NCBI GenBank assembly: GCA_020635875.1
Contig: JACJYY010000002.1
Coordinates: forward strand, 332,417-396,416
Direction of reading: 5' to 3'
DNA: 64,000 bases
Source of the DNA: Flavobacteriales bacterium
GTDB lineage: Bacteria > Bacteroidota > Bacteroidia > Flavobacteriales > Flavobacteriaceae
Each line of letters begins with the position of its first letter. The first letter of the stretch is position 1. Positions 31,036 through 39,742 of the stretch are shown here, in pieces. Under the pieces are notes generated by a model. The model was given only the letters and a program-made list of their open reading frames with translations. It did not search any database and was not told the origin of the DNA. The position numbers were made by a program, and so were the translations under genes.

Positions 31036-32799
31036 TTAATCTTTTTTATTTCGCTGTTTCTCACACAAGTCCTTATAATAGCCGTTCTGCTCACTTAATT
31101 CGCGATGTGTTCCTTCTTGGATAATCTTACCTTTATCCATCACTATAATTTTGTCCGCATACTTAGCCGTAGAGACTCTATGACTTACAATTAAAGTCGT
31201 CTTATCTTTGCTTTTTGACAAAATATTTTTCAGTATTTTCTTCTCCGTTTCTGTGTCAACAGCTGACAAACAATCATCAAAAAGCAATATTTTGACATCG
31301 CTTTTGATAAGGGTTCGGGCAATGGACAGTCGCTGTTTTTGTCCACCTGACAAGGTCAATCCTCTTTCTCCTAAAACGGTATCATACTGTTTAGAAAATG
31401 ACATAATGTCGTCATGAATATTAGCTTGTTTTGCCACTTCTTCTACGTCGTGATCACTCGCACCCATAGCTCCAAACTTGACATTGTTTTTGATGGTATC
31501 AGAAAACAAAAAAGCATCCTGAGGCACCGCTCCAATAGCCGCTCTCAAATCTTTTAAATTGACTTTTTCTATCGGTACACCATCAATCATAACCGCTCCT
31601 TCGCTCACATCATACAAACGACTAACCAGTGCTAACAGAGTCGATTTGCCAGATCCTGTATTTCCTAACACTACTACTTTTTGTCCTGATTCAATATGTA
31701 AAGAAACCCCATCTAAACCTTTTATTCCGGTATCCTCATACACCAAAGTCACATCCCTAAAATCAATCTCTCCTTTTATAACCGACGACTCATTACACTC
31801 ATTTTTTATATCCGGAATAATGTCCAAAAACTCATTGATTCGCTTTTGTGAAACTTCTGCTTCTTTCACTAACGAGACAATCCATCCTATAGATGCCACT
31901 GGCCAAGTCAACATATTTACATAAATAATGAATTCGGCAATCACACCGATAGAATCTATTTGCCCTTCGATATACATAAGCCCTCCTATGTAGACTACCA
32001 ATAAACTACTCGAACCTATCAATAATATCATCAAGGGTGCAAAAAAAGCGTTGACCTTAACCAGTGATAAGTTTTTGTCTTTCATTTCTTCAGAAATCGC
32101 AGCAATCTCAGTTTCGTTGTGCGACTCCGTCCCATACGCCTTTATTACTCTAATTCCTGAGAATAGTTCCTGAGACAAGCTAGACAATTTTGATAATTGT
32201 TCCTGAAAAACAGTACTGCGAACACCAACTTCTTTACTCACCTTATAGATAGCAAAAGACAAAATCGGCAACGGCAATAAGGTGTAAAAAGTAAGCCTAG
32301 GCGAAATGATATACATCTGCACAATCACCACAGAAAACCTAATGATTGTATTAATAGCTTGCATTACAGCAGGACCAATATACATTCTTACTTTACTTAC
32401 ATCTTCCGTGATGCGATTCATCAAATCTCCTGTTCTGTTTTTTTTGTAAAAACCAAGAGACAACACTTGATATTGCTTAAAAATGACATTCTTTAAATCA
32501 AATTCGATTTTTCTGGACATCACTATCAATGTCTGTCGCATCAAAAAAGCAAAAAAACCAGCAGTTAATGTCGTTCCTAATATTAATAGTACATTTTTAA
32601 ACAATAAGTCTTTGACTATTTCTTTATCTGCACTTATTGTGACATCATAAGCCTCAATAGCCCGAACAGAATCTCCGATCAAGCGAGGTGTATATAAAGA
32701 AAAAAGTTGAGAAATTATTGTAATTACAATACCCAACACAAACATATGTTTGTACTTGTAAAAGAATTGATTCAGATACTGTAATGATTTCATAGTCAA
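31036..32799 (-). CDS. ABC exporter, fused membrane and ATPase domains
   Basis: This 587-residue half-transporter has an N-terminal six-helix exporter domain (residues 1-330) and a C-terminal nucleotide-binding domain. Walker A is GNTGSGKSTLLALVSRLY, the signature LSGGQKQRLSIARTL and the H-loop VSHR. Walker B reads ILLFDDCLSAVD, with Asp where the catalytic Glu usually stands, as in the degenerate half of heterodimeric BmrCD/MdlAB-type exporters. It may therefore need a partner encoded elsewhere. The substrate (lipid or drug) is unknown. It diverges from nusB. Confidence 0.9.
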   Translation of the reverse strand: MTMKSLQYLNQFFYKYKHMFVLGIVITIISQLFSLYTPRLIGDSVRAIEAYDVTISADKEIVKDLLFKNVLLILGTTLTAGFFAFLMRQTLIVMSRKIEFDLKNVIFKQYQVLSLGFYKKNRTGDLMNRITEDVSKVRMYIGPAVMQAINTIIRFSVVIVQMYIISPRLTFYTLLPLPILSFAIYKVSKEVGVRSTVFQEQLSKLSSLSQELFSGIRVIKAYGTESHNETEIAAISEEMKDKNLSLVKVNAFFAPLMILLIGSSSLLVVYIGGLMYIEGQIDSIGVIAEFIIYVNMLTWPVASIGWIVSLVKEAEVSQKRINEFLDIIPDIKNECNESSVIKGEIDFRDVTLVYEDTGIKGLDGVSLHIESGQKVVVLGNTGSGKSTLLALVSRLYDVSEGAVMIDGVPIEKVNLKDLRAAIGAVPQDAFLFSDTIKNNVKFGAMGASDHDVEEVAKQANIHDDIMSFSKQYDTVLGERGLTLSGGQKQRLSIARTLIKSDVKILLFDDCLSAVDTETEKKILKNILSKSKDKTTLIVSHRVSTAKYADKIIVMDKGKIIQEGTHRELSEQNGYYKDLCEKQRNKKD

Positions 32800-32825
32800 T
32801 TATGGCTCACGACATTTATTGAGGA

Positions 32826-32833
32826 CAAATATA
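32826..32833 (-). promoter_or_regulatory. Candidate -7 element for the ABC exporter gene
   Basis: The minus strand reads TATATTTG, matching TAnnTTTG, 26 bases before the exporter ATG. No clear -33 TTG at standard spacing. Confidence 0.4.
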
Positions 32834-32908
32834 ATTTAATCTGATAGCTTACCATTCTTTTATGTCTTTTTTGCCTCTGGGCACGCTATTATTTAGCTTA
32901 TAATTTTA

Positions 32909-32916
32909 TACTTTTG
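32909..32916 (+). promoter_or_regulatory. Candidate -7 element for nusB
   Basis: TACTTTTG matches TAnnTTTG, 42 bases before the nusB ATG at 32959. A longer nusB frame would start on the TTG inside this box, which argues for the downstream start. Confidence 0.45.
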
Positions 32917-32958
32917 CATCAATTTTGGAAACCAAAAACAAAAAAGTTCTTAGATCAC

Positions 32959-33897
32959 ATGCTAAACAGAAGACACATTCGAGTAAAAGTTATGCAGGCC
33001 ATTTATGCCATGCATCTTCAGCAAGCATCAGACATTACTCAACAAGAGCGTTTTCTTCATCAAAGCATTGATGATATCATCGACTTGTATTTGATTATAA
33101 CTTCTTCTTTAGTCAAGCTGAAAGAACTAGAGGAAGATTTTATTGAAAAGTCCAAACAAAAAATCATCAAGTCTAGTACGGATATCAATCCGCACATGAA
33201 TTTTGTGCAAAACAAAGTGTTGACGACTTTAGCCGAAAGTGAGGGGCTAAAAGAAATCCTTAAGAAAAAGAAAATCAGCAACTGGTCTATTGATGATTCG
33301 TACCTCAAAAACATTCTTGGAGAAATAAAAAACAGCACACTGTACAGTGATTATATCAAACTCGAAAATCCTTCGATAAAAGAAGACAAACAATTTATCG
33401 TTGCTGTTTTTACAGAAATCATTGCTCCTAACGAAAAACTGAACGACTATCTCGAAGACCTTAACTTATCTTGGTCAGACGACATTCCTATCGTCAACAC
33501 CTTATTAGTTAAAAAAATAGAGCAATTAAAAATATATGGCAATTTTAAAACACCTAATGTTTACAAAGACATAGAGGACAAGGATTTTGCCACTCAACTG
33601 TTCAGAAAAGTAATTTTAAACGATGAAAAACTAGCTCAAGAATTTGCCGACAAAACACCTAATTGGGATAATGAGCGTATTGCAGAGTTAGACAGAACTA
33701 TTTTAAAAATGGCGATTGCTGAACTCTTGCATTTTCCGTCGATTCCTGTTAAGGTAACGATTAATGAATATGTTGAGATTGCCAAAGAATATGCGACTCC
33801 CAAGAGCAGTCTATTCATTAATGGAATCTTAGATAAATTATCCAAAGAATACACACAAGCTAAAAGAATTAACAAAATCGGAAGAGGACTATTATAA
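32959..33897 (+). CDS. nusB: Transcription antitermination factor NusB
   Basis: This 312-residue protein is the long Bacteroidota form of NusB. It starts MLNRRHIRVKVMQAIYAMH, the conserved beginning, so the ATG at 32959 is chosen over an in-frame TTG at 32914 that lies within the promoter box. The C-terminal half holds the NusB fold with NWDNERIAELDRTILKMAIAE, then PVKVTINEYVEIAKEYATPKSSLFINGILDKL. It acts with NusE (S10) in antitermination of rRNA operons. The extra N-terminal half has no known role. It is followed by a DUF1573 gene and yajC, the usual flavobacterial order. Confidence 0.93.
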   Translation: MLNRRHIRVKVMQAIYAMHLQQASDITQQERFLHQSIDDIIDLYLIITSSLVKLKELEEDFIEKSKQKIIKSSTDINPHMNFVQNKVLTTLAESEGLKEILKKKKISNWSIDDSYLKNILGEIKNSTLYSDYIKLENPSIKEDKQFIVAVFTEIIAPNEKLNDYLEDLNLSWSDDIPIVNTLLVKKIEQLKIYGNFKTPNVYKDIEDKDFATQLFRKVILNDEKLAQEFADKTPNWDNERIAELDRTILKMAIAELLHFPSIPVKVTINEYVEIAKEYATPKSSLFINGILDKLSKEYTQAKRINKIGRGLL

Positions 33898-33919
33898 CTA
33901 ACACTAAAACCAAATAATC

Positions 33920-34384
33920 ATGAAAAAATACCTTTTATTAAGTATTGCATTAGTAGGATTAGCATCAACTGCATGTCAGAATAAAATTGATGCTTCTTCA
34001 CAAATTGATGAAACTAAAGTAGCAGAAGCAGAACAAAAAGCATCTGAAGCTGGAAAATTACCTGTCATTAAATTTGAAGAGGAAGAATTTGACTTTGGAA
34101 CCATCAATGAGGGGGATAAAGTAGAACATGTCTTTAAGTTTACCAATACAGGAGAGTCAGAATTATACATCATTGATGTAAAACCATCTTGTGGATGTAC
34201 TGTGCCAGACTACACTAAAACACCTGTTGCTCCAGGAGAGTCAGGAGATATAAAATTAGAATTTAACTCTTCTGGAAAACCAGGAGAACAAAACAAATCA
34301 GTAACCGTTAAAACAAATACAGCAGAAGGCGAATACCAATTAAAGTTTAAAGCTTCTGTTACTCCTAAAGATAAACAAGAATAA
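33920..34384 (+). CDS. DUF1573 lipoprotein
   Basis: This 154-residue protein has a lipoprotein signal (LLLSIALVGLASTAC; Cys19 would be lipidated). A helical, Glu/Ala-rich spacer follows, and then an Ig-like DUF1573 domain with FDFGTINEGDKVEHVFKFTN and the family signature VKPSCGCTVPDYT. DUF1573 domains are abundant in Bacteroidota surface proteins, and their function is not established. It lies between nusB and yajC, with only one base separating its stop from the yajC ATG. Confidence 0.85.
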   Translation: MKKYLLLSIALVGLASTACQNKIDASSQIDETKVAEAEQKASEAGKLPVIKFEEEEFDFGTINEGDKVEHVFKFTNTGESELYIIDVKPSCGCTVPDYTKTPVAPGESGDIKLEFNSSGKPGEQNKSVTVKTNTAEGEYQLKFKASVTPKDKQE

Positions 34385-34385
34385 T

Positions 34386-34667
34386 ATGGAACAATTACAG
34401 CAATTTGCACCCTTTCTTTTAATGTTTGTGGTAATCTATTTTTTTATGATTAGACCACAATCAAAAAAACAAAAACAAGAAAAAGCTTTTGAAGAAAGCT
34501 TAAAACCAGGCATGAGAATCGTGACCCGAAGCGGTCTACACGCAAAAGTGGTTGAAGTAAACGAGAAAACAATAGTAGTAGAAACAATGGCAGGCAAGTT
34601 ATTGTTTGACAAAACCGCTGTTTCTCTGGAACTTTCTCAAGCGTTAAACGAGAAAGAAAAAAAATAA
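34386..34667 (+). CDS. yajC: Preprotein translocase subunit YajC
   Basis: This 93-residue single-pass membrane protein belongs to the SecDF-YajC complex that assists the Sec translocon. It has an N-terminal membrane helix (FAPFLLMFVVIYFFMIRPQSKKQKQ) with the conserved RPQ at its cytoplasmic end. The soluble domain MRIVTRSGLHAKVVEVNEKTIVVE follows. Length and pattern are normal. It is the last gene of nusB-DUF1573-yajC and is followed by a terminator. Confidence 0.93.
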   Translation: MEQLQQFAPFLLMFVVIYFFMIRPQSKKQKQEKAFEESLKPGMRIVTRSGLHAKVVEVNEKTIVVETMAGKLLFDKTAVSLELSQALNEKEKK

Positions 34668-34691
34668 ATCTCAATCGAGATTTTGTTATTG

Positions 34692-34720
34692 AGCCCGGAA
34701 TAATAATTTCGGGCTTTTTT
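34692..34720 (+). terminator. Intrinsic terminator after yajC
   Basis: AGCCCGGA and TTCGGGCT form an 8-bp stem (one G-U) with an eight-base loop, followed by TTTTTT. It lies about 25 bases after the yajC stop. Confidence 0.85.
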
Positions 34721-34756
34721 GTGCTCTATATCGTCGTTTACATCACTCATTTTGGC

Positions 34757-34764
34757 TATTTTTG
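34757..34764 (+). promoter_or_regulatory. Candidate -7 element for the GlmU-like gene
   Basis: TATTTTTG matches TAnnTTTG, 18 bases before the ATG at 34783 and just behind the yajC terminator. Confidence 0.4.
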
Positions 34765-34782
34765 GAAAGCAAATAGATACTG

Positions 34783-35955
34783 ATGAATTATATACTTTTT
34801 GATGGAACAGTACGCGACGCCCTACTTCCATTCACTTATACGAGACCTGTAGCTGAAATCCGAATTGGAATTTTAACCATCAGAGAAAAATGGGAACTAC
34901 ACTTAGGCAATACCATAAGCACTCTTACTGAAGAATACTTGTCAGAAAAGTATCCTATGGTTGAATTAGCTGAAAATATTATGATTAATGCATCGTACTG
35001 TCCTAATGAGGAATTGGTGGAATTAATCCAAAACTTACAGCCTAATCAAGCGCTCTTTCAGGAGGATGAAATTGTTGCCTTTTTTACAGAAGAAACTCAA
35101 GAAGAGGTGGATTTTGATGAGTATGAAATCTTTCAATACAACGGTAACGCGCTAAGAGTACAAAATACTTGGGACATCTTCGAAAAAAATGATAGAGCCC
35201 TCCGCGAAGATTTTGACTTAGTCACAAAGGATAGAGAATCACAACCCATTCCAAAAACGATACAAACTGTTAATCCAGAAAATATATTTATTGAAGAGGG
35301 AGCTGAATTAAGTTTTTCTGTTTTAAACGCTTCATCCGGCCCGATTTATATTGGAAAAGATAGCCTTATCATGGAAGGTTGTGTAATCAGAGGACCTTTT
35401 GCTTTGGGCGAACATTCTCAAGTCAAAATGGGAGCTAAAATATATGGTGCTACCACGGCTGGTCCTGAATGTCGTTTAGGTGGCGAAATTAGCAACTCTG
35501 TACTGTTTGGTTATTCTAGCAAAGGGCATGACGGTTTTTTAGGCAATTCTGTTTTGGGAGAATGGTGCAACTTAGGCGCAGACACCAACACCTCTAATCT
35601 CAAAAACAATTATGCTTCCGTAAAACTATGGAGTTACGAAACAGAGCGATTTGCTGATACGGGTTTACAATTTTGCGGTTTGATGATGGGCGACCATAGT
35701 AAAAGCGGTATTAATACCATGTTTAATACGGGAACTGTAGTGGGCGTTTGTGCCAATATTTTTGGTGGTGGTTTCCCTAGAAATTTTATCCCAAGTTACT
35801 CCTGGGGAGGATCTAGCGGCATGACTACTTACCTCACCTCAAAAGCGTTTGAAACGGCTGAAAAAGTTATGGAAAGAAGACATATGGTGTTTGACCAAAA
35901 AGAACGACAAATACTGGAACAAGTATTTGAAGACACTAAAAAGTATAGGAAGTAA
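34783..35955 (+). CDS. GlmU-like sugar-nucleotidyltransferase/left-handed-beta-helix protein
   Basis: This 390-residue protein is typical of Bacteroidota 'GlmU family' proteins. The N-terminal part begins MNYILFDGTVRDALLPFTYTRP, a degenerate nucleotidyltransferase domain without the classical GGxGTR pyrophosphorylase loop. From about residue 165 it carries a left-handed beta-helix of hexapeptide repeats (PIYIGKDSLIMEGCVIRGP, then SQVKMGAKIYGATTAG). The acyltransferase-like region ends near GMTTYLTSKAF. It is probably linked to sugar-nucleotide metabolism, but loss of the usual loop leaves its reaction open. Confidence 0.8.
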   Translation: MNYILFDGTVRDALLPFTYTRPVAEIRIGILTIREKWELHLGNTISTLTEEYLSEKYPMVELAENIMINASYCPNEELVELIQNLQPNQALFQEDEIVAFFTEETQEEVDFDEYEIFQYNGNALRVQNTWDIFEKNDRALREDFDLVTKDRESQPIPKTIQTVNPENIFIEEGAELSFSVLNASSGPIYIGKDSLIMEGCVIRGPFALGEHSQVKMGAKIYGATTAGPECRLGGEISNSVLFGYSSKGHDGFLGNSVLGEWCNLGADTNTSNLKNNYASVKLWSYETERFADTGLQFCGLMMGDHSKSGINTMFNTGTVVGVCANIFGGGFPRNFIPSYSWGGSSGMTTYLTSKAFETAEKVMERRHMVFDQKERQILEQVFEDTKKYRK

Positions 35956-35998
35956 TAAGTATTAGTTGTAAGGCGTAAGTCTTTCCATTTACACAAAC

Positions 35999-36031
35999 AA
36001 TAAAGCCTGTCGAAAATCGACAGGCTTTATT
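35999..36031. terminator. Bidirectional terminator between the GlmU-like gene and ppnP
   Basis: AATAAAGCCTGTCGA pairs perfectly with TCGACAGGCTTTATT around a three-base A loop. The two genes converge here, so it may work in both directions. Confidence 0.82.
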
Positions 36032-36054
36032 GTTTATTGCTAAATCTCAAATTC

Positions 36055-36336
36055 CTATTTATACTGACACAAATAAGACGTTTGTACATCCACCTTTACT
36101 TGGAATTTTTGATTGGCATCAATCTCGTAAGATTGACCTGCCTTATACACTCCCCAGTCTTCTGAGCCTGGTAACTTAACCGTCATTTCTCCTTCGATGA
36201 CAATCATGGTTTCGTGTTGCGAAGTGCCAAATTCGTACGCTCCTGGTTCCATTACTCCTAAAGTAGATTTCCCGATTGCTGTTTGGTAACCTAAAGATTT
36301 AACGTTCCCGTCAAAATATTCATTTATTGCTATCAT
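36055..36336 (-). CDS. ppnP: Pyrimidine/purine nucleoside phosphorylase
   Basis: This 93-residue cupin-fold protein matches PpnP/YaiE (DUF1255), which phosphorolyses a broad range of nucleosides. The single beta-barrel is covered by NEYFDGNVKSLGYQ, STLGVMEPGAYEFGTSQHETMIVIEG and GQSYEIDANQKFQVKV, ending with the conserved SYLCQYK. The length equals the family norm. It follows folD by seven bases on the minus strand and ends before the bidirectional terminator. Confidence 0.92.
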   Translation of the reverse strand: MIAINEYFDGNVKSLGYQTAIGKSTLGVMEPGAYEFGTSQHETMIVIEGEMTVKLPGSEDWGVYKAGQSYEIDANQKFQVKVDVQTSYLCQYK

Positions 36337-36343
36337 AATTTTT

Positions 36344-37222
36344 TTATTTATTCTGTACTTTTCTAGCTAATAGTGTGTTTTTTAACAACATTGCAATAGT
36401 CATTGGCCCTACCCCTCCTGGTACTGGTGTAATGTACGATGATTTAGGACTTACTGCTTCAAAATCCACATCTCCTCTAATCACATATCCCTTTGGATGC
36501 GTTTCGTCTGGCACTCGTGTAATCCCTACATCAATCACGACAACACCCTCTTTCACCATATCTGCTTTCAGATAATTGGGCACACCTAGAGCCGTAATAA
36601 TGATATCTGCATTCTTGGTAAACTCTTCAATATTTTTTGTTCGACTATGTGTTAACGTAACCGTAGAGTCTCCAGGATTTCCCTTAGTACTCATCAAGAT
36701 ACTCATCGGACGTCCCACAATGTGGCTTCTACCAATTACCACAGTATGTTTTCCTGATGTTTCCACATTATAACGTTTCAACAACTCCATAATCCCAAAC
36801 GGTGTAGCTGGAATAAACGTTTCCATCTCTAAAGCCATTCTTCCAAAATTTTCTGGATGGAAACCGTCCACATCTTTTCTTGGATCAATGGCCAACAATA
36901 TCTTTTGCTCGTCAATGTGTTTTGGCAAAGGTAACTGTACTATAAATCCATCTATTTCATCGTCATTATTCAATTCATCAATTTTCACCAACAACTCCTC
37001 TTCAGTGATGGTTTCAGGTAGACTAACCAAAGTAGATTCAAAACCAATCTTTTCACAAGAGCGTACTTTACTCCCTACATAGGTTAAACTTGCTCCATTG
37101 CTCCCTACCAAAACAGCAGCCAAGTGAGGCACCTTTTCTCCTCTTTCTTTGATTTTGACTACCTCAGCAGCAATCTCTTCTTTAATATCGTTAGATATCT
37201 TATTACCGTCTAATATTTGCAT
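36344..37222 (-). CDS. folD: Bifunctional methylene-THF dehydrogenase/cyclohydrolase
   Basis: This 292-residue enzyme interconverts methylene-, methenyl- and formyl-tetrahydrofolate with NADP. Motifs include VGSNGASLTYVGSKVRSCEKIGF with the catalytic Tyr/Lys (about residues 38-60), the signature DGFIVQLPLPKH, DPRKDVDGFHP, the cofactor site VIGRSHIVGRPMS and the C-terminal TPVPGGVGPMTIAMLL. The length is standard. It sits between ffh and ppnP in the same orientation. Confidence 0.96.
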   Translation of the reverse strand: MQILDGNKISNDIKEEIAAEVVKIKERGEKVPHLAAVLVGSNGASLTYVGSKVRSCEKIGFESTLVSLPETITEEELLVKIDELNNDDEIDGFIVQLPLPKHIDEQKILLAIDPRKDVDGFHPENFGRMALEMETFIPATPFGIMELLKRYNVETSGKHTVVIGRSHIVGRPMSILMSTKGNPGDSTVTLTHSRTKNIEEFTKNADIIITALGVPNYLKADMVKEGVVVIDVGITRVPDETHPKGYVIRGDVDFEAVSPKSSYITPVPGGVGPMTIAMLLKNTLLARKVQNK

Positions 37223-37236
37223 ATTTCTATTTTTTT

Positions 37237-38583
37237 CTATCTCATTCCTCGCATTCCACCCATCATACTCATAAGGTTTTTACCTCCGCCACCTTGCATC
37301 ATTTTCATCATCTTACTCATCTGTTGGAATTGCTTCATTAATTGATTGACTTCTTGCACTGATCTCCCTGAACCTTTAGCAATTCTATTTTTGCGTTTGA
37401 CATCAATAAGTGTTGGTTGTTGACGCTCCTTTGGAGTCATCGAGTAAATTATAGCTTCTATATGTTTAAAGGCATCGTCTTCGATTTCCACATCCTTTAA
37501 AGCTTTTCCCGCTCCAGGAATCATCCCCACTAAATCCTTCATGCTACCCATTTTCTTAATTTGTTGAATTTGGGTTAAGAAATCATCAAATCCAAACTCA
37601 TTTTTGGCAATTTTCTTCTGTAGTTTTCTAGCTTCTTCTTCGTCAAACTGCTCTTGTGCCTTTTCCACTAAGGAAACAACGTCTCCCATCCCTAAGATAC
37701 GATCAGCCATACGAGTCGGATAGAATACATCTATCGCATCCATTTTCTCGCCAGTACCAATAAATTTAATAGGCTTGTTAACTACAGACTTAATGGTTAT
37801 AGCCGCTCCACCACGTGTATCACCGTCCAACTTGGTTAACACTACTCCATCAAAATTCAATCGATCATTGAAGGCTTTGGCTGTATTTACAGCATCCTGA
37901 CCTGTCATAGAATCCACCACAAACAGGGTCTCGTTTGGTTTGATAGCTTGATGCACATTGGCAATCTCAGTCATCATCTGCTCATCAATCGCTAAACGAC
38001 CTGCTGTATCGACAATCACTATGTTATAACCATTAGACTTGGCGTAAGCAATTGCATTTTGAGAAATCGAAACTGGGTTTTTGTTTTCTCTTTCAGAGTA
38101 TACTTCTACTCCTATTTGCTCTCCCACTACGTGCAACTGATCAATTGCCGCAGGACGATAAATATCACACGCTACTAATAATGGCTTTTTGTTTTTCTTT
38201 GTTTTAAGGTAGTTGGCTAACTTTCCAGAAAAAGTCGTCTTACCAGAACCTTGTAAACCTGACATCAAAATCACAGAAGGATTGCCCGACAAATCTACTC
38301 CAGCAGCATCACCTCCCATCAATTCGGCTAACTCATCCTTAACGAGCTTTACCATTAACTGACCCGGTTGTAGTGTTGTCAATACATTGGCACCAATTGC
38401 TTTGTCTTTTACTTTGGCCGTAAATTCTTTGGCAATTTTAAAGTTAACATCGGCGTCAAGTAAGGCTTTACGCACTTCCTTTAAGGTCTCTGCAACGTTA
38501 ACTTCGGTGATTTTACCATGTCCCTTTAAGACATGTAACGCTTTATCTAACTTATCGCTTAAATTATCGAACATTTGTGTCAA
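37237..38583 (-). CDS. ffh: Signal recognition particle protein Ffh
   Basis: This 448-residue GTPase is the protein part of the signal recognition particle. The N-terminal four-helix domain is followed by the GTPase domain with GLQGSGKTTFSGKLA (G1), DTAGRLAID (G3) and TKLDGDTRGGAA (G4). The methionine-rich M domain closes the protein (MSKMMKMMQGGGGKNLMSMMGGMRGMR region, positions about 420-448), which binds signal peptides and 4.5S RNA. The length is normal. A promoter box lies 14 bases before the start. Confidence 0.97.
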   Translation of the reverse strand: MTQMFDNLSDKLDKALHVLKGHGKITEVNVAETLKEVRKALLDADVNFKIAKEFTAKVKDKAIGANVLTTLQPGQLMVKLVKDELAELMGGDAAGVDLSGNPSVILMSGLQGSGKTTFSGKLANYLKTKKNKKPLLVACDIYRPAAIDQLHVVGEQIGVEVYSERENKNPVSISQNAIAYAKSNGYNIVIVDTAGRLAIDEQMMTEIANVHQAIKPNETLFVVDSMTGQDAVNTAKAFNDRLNFDGVVLTKLDGDTRGGAAITIKSVVNKPIKFIGTGEKMDAIDVFYPTRMADRILGMGDVVSLVEKAQEQFDEEEARKLQKKIAKNEFGFDDFLTQIQQIKKMGSMKDLVGMIPGAGKALKDVEIEDDAFKHIEAIIYSMTPKERQQPTLIDVKRKNRIAKGSGRSVQEVNQLMKQFQQMSKMMKMMQGGGGKNLMSMMGGMRGMR

Positions 38584-38597
38584 ATTTTAGTAAGCGG

Positions 38598-38605
38598 CAA
38601 AGATA
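38598..38605 (-). promoter_or_regulatory. Candidate -7 element for ffh
   Basis: The minus strand reads TATCTTTG, matching TAnnTTTG, 14 bases before the ffh ATG. This would give a very short leader. Confidence 0.45.
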
Positions 38606-38616
38606 ATATAAACGGC

Positions 38617-39060
38617 TTAGGTATTCAACTCTAAATCTCTAATATAGTCCTCGTACTCATAAAAAAAGCGTTCGAAGGCATCCATATTATCATAAAAGAA
38701 GTTGAATATTTCTTCCCAAGTTTTAGGGTTATTAATGCAAACACCTGTTTTTTCAATTCCTACACGACTGATTATTTTACCATTTTCGAGAGCGATTTCT
38801 TCGTCAAATTCCAACTCTGGAATAAAGTCTTCTAATAAAATGTTACGAAGTGAAAATAGTTTTTCAAAATATATTTTTCGGGTATTTTCATTCTTTGGCT
38901 CAATGTCTAAATAGACACCTGCCTTTTTGGTATCTGCATAAAACTTAAAAGCTACGTCTTTGATTTTGGTGTCATACAACAACCACTTTCGCGAATATTC
39001 CTGACCAAATTGTGTCCAAAACTCCCTTTTTATTCGGGCAGCTTCTTCTTTACTGTACAT
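38617..39060 (-). CDS. DUF4268 protein
   Basis: This 147-residue soluble protein matches DUF4268. It begins MYSKEEAARIKREFWTQFGQEYSRKWLLYDTKI and carries the family segments FYADTKKAGVYLDIEPKN, YFEKLFSLRNILLEDF and an acidic aromatic C-terminus (FNFFYDNMDAFERFFYEYEDY). No catalytic motif is visible and its role is unknown. It overlaps the 3' end of the peptidyl-prolyl isomerase gene by 11 bases and is the last gene of that group before ffh. Confidence 0.8.
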   Translation of the reverse strand: MYSKEEAARIKREFWTQFGQEYSRKWLLYDTKIKDVAFKFYADTKKAGVYLDIEPKNENTRKIYFEKLFSLRNILLEDFIPELEFDEEIALENGKIISRVGIEKTGVCINNPKTWEEIFNFFYDNMDAFERFFYEYEDYIRDLELNT

Positions 39061-39742
39061 TATCTTTCGATTTTAATGAAGCCTCAATAAGGATGTTAAA
39101 CAAAGGATAATCCCCCCTATCTGTGGGTTGATTGGCAATACTATCCAATACTGAAATTCCTTTGGTAATTTTACCATACACCGTATGCTCTCCGTTGAGG
39201 TGATGCTCTCCTGTGCGATTGTGCACAAAGTAGAACTCAAATGGACTACTTCTTTTTTCTGGATTATCTTCCCAAGAACGAGCCGAACAAAGCATCGCAA
39301 AATCATGTTTAAAGTCCTCTCTAAATTCCGCAGGGATGGTATATTCTCCTATTGCCCTGCGCGCTTTTCTGGTTTTAAGATCATCTGAATTACCCCCTTG
39401 CACCACAAACCCCTTTACTACACGATGAAAATAAGTCGTATGATAATAATTCTTCTTAACTAAATAAATCATATTGGCACGATGCAAAGGTGTTTCTTCA
39501 AAAAGTTCCACCTCAATATCCCCAAATTTGGTATGAAAAATTACTTCCTTTTCAGGATTAAAACTTCCGTACCAAGACAAGAAATCAACTACATTTTCAT
39601 CGGTAATCTTTACGGTTTTGAGATCGTATTTTGGTTTATGAATGGTATCTGTTGTTGAACCATTGTCCTTAATTGGTTTCTTTTCCTGCTGACAGGAAAC
39701 TAAACTTAAGACCCCTACAAATACAAACACAAATGACCGCAT
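39050..39742 (-). CDS. Cyclophilin-type peptidyl-prolyl isomerase, lipoprotein
   Basis: This 230-residue protein has a lipoprotein signal (FVFVFVGVLSLVSCQQ, lipidated Cys18). A charged spacer is followed by a cyclophilin domain with FHTKFGDIEVELFEETPLHRANMIYLVKK and TYFHRVVKGFVVQGGNSDD. The latter contains the FHRVxxGFVVQGG active-site motif with the catalytic Arg. It probably aids folding of envelope proteins at the outer-membrane inner face. Its ATG shares one base with the stop of the DUF4837 gene (TAATG). Confidence 0.88.
   Translation of the reverse strand: MRSFVFVFVGVLSLVSCQQEKKPIKDNGSTTDTIHKPKYDLKTVKITDENVVDFLSWYGSFNPEKEVIFHTKFGDIEVELFEETPLHRANMIYLVKKNYYHTTYFHRVVKGFVVQGGNSDDLKTRKARRAIGEYTIPAEFREDFKHDFAMLCSARSWEDNPEKRSSPFEFYFVHNRTGEHHLNGEHTVYGKITKGISVLDSIANQPTDRGDYPLFNILIEASLKSKDNVQ

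Noticed and set aside
32914..32958. N-terminal extension of nusB from a TTG
   Set aside because: The TTG is inside the TACTTTTG promoter box, and homologues start at MLNRRHIRVKVMQ.
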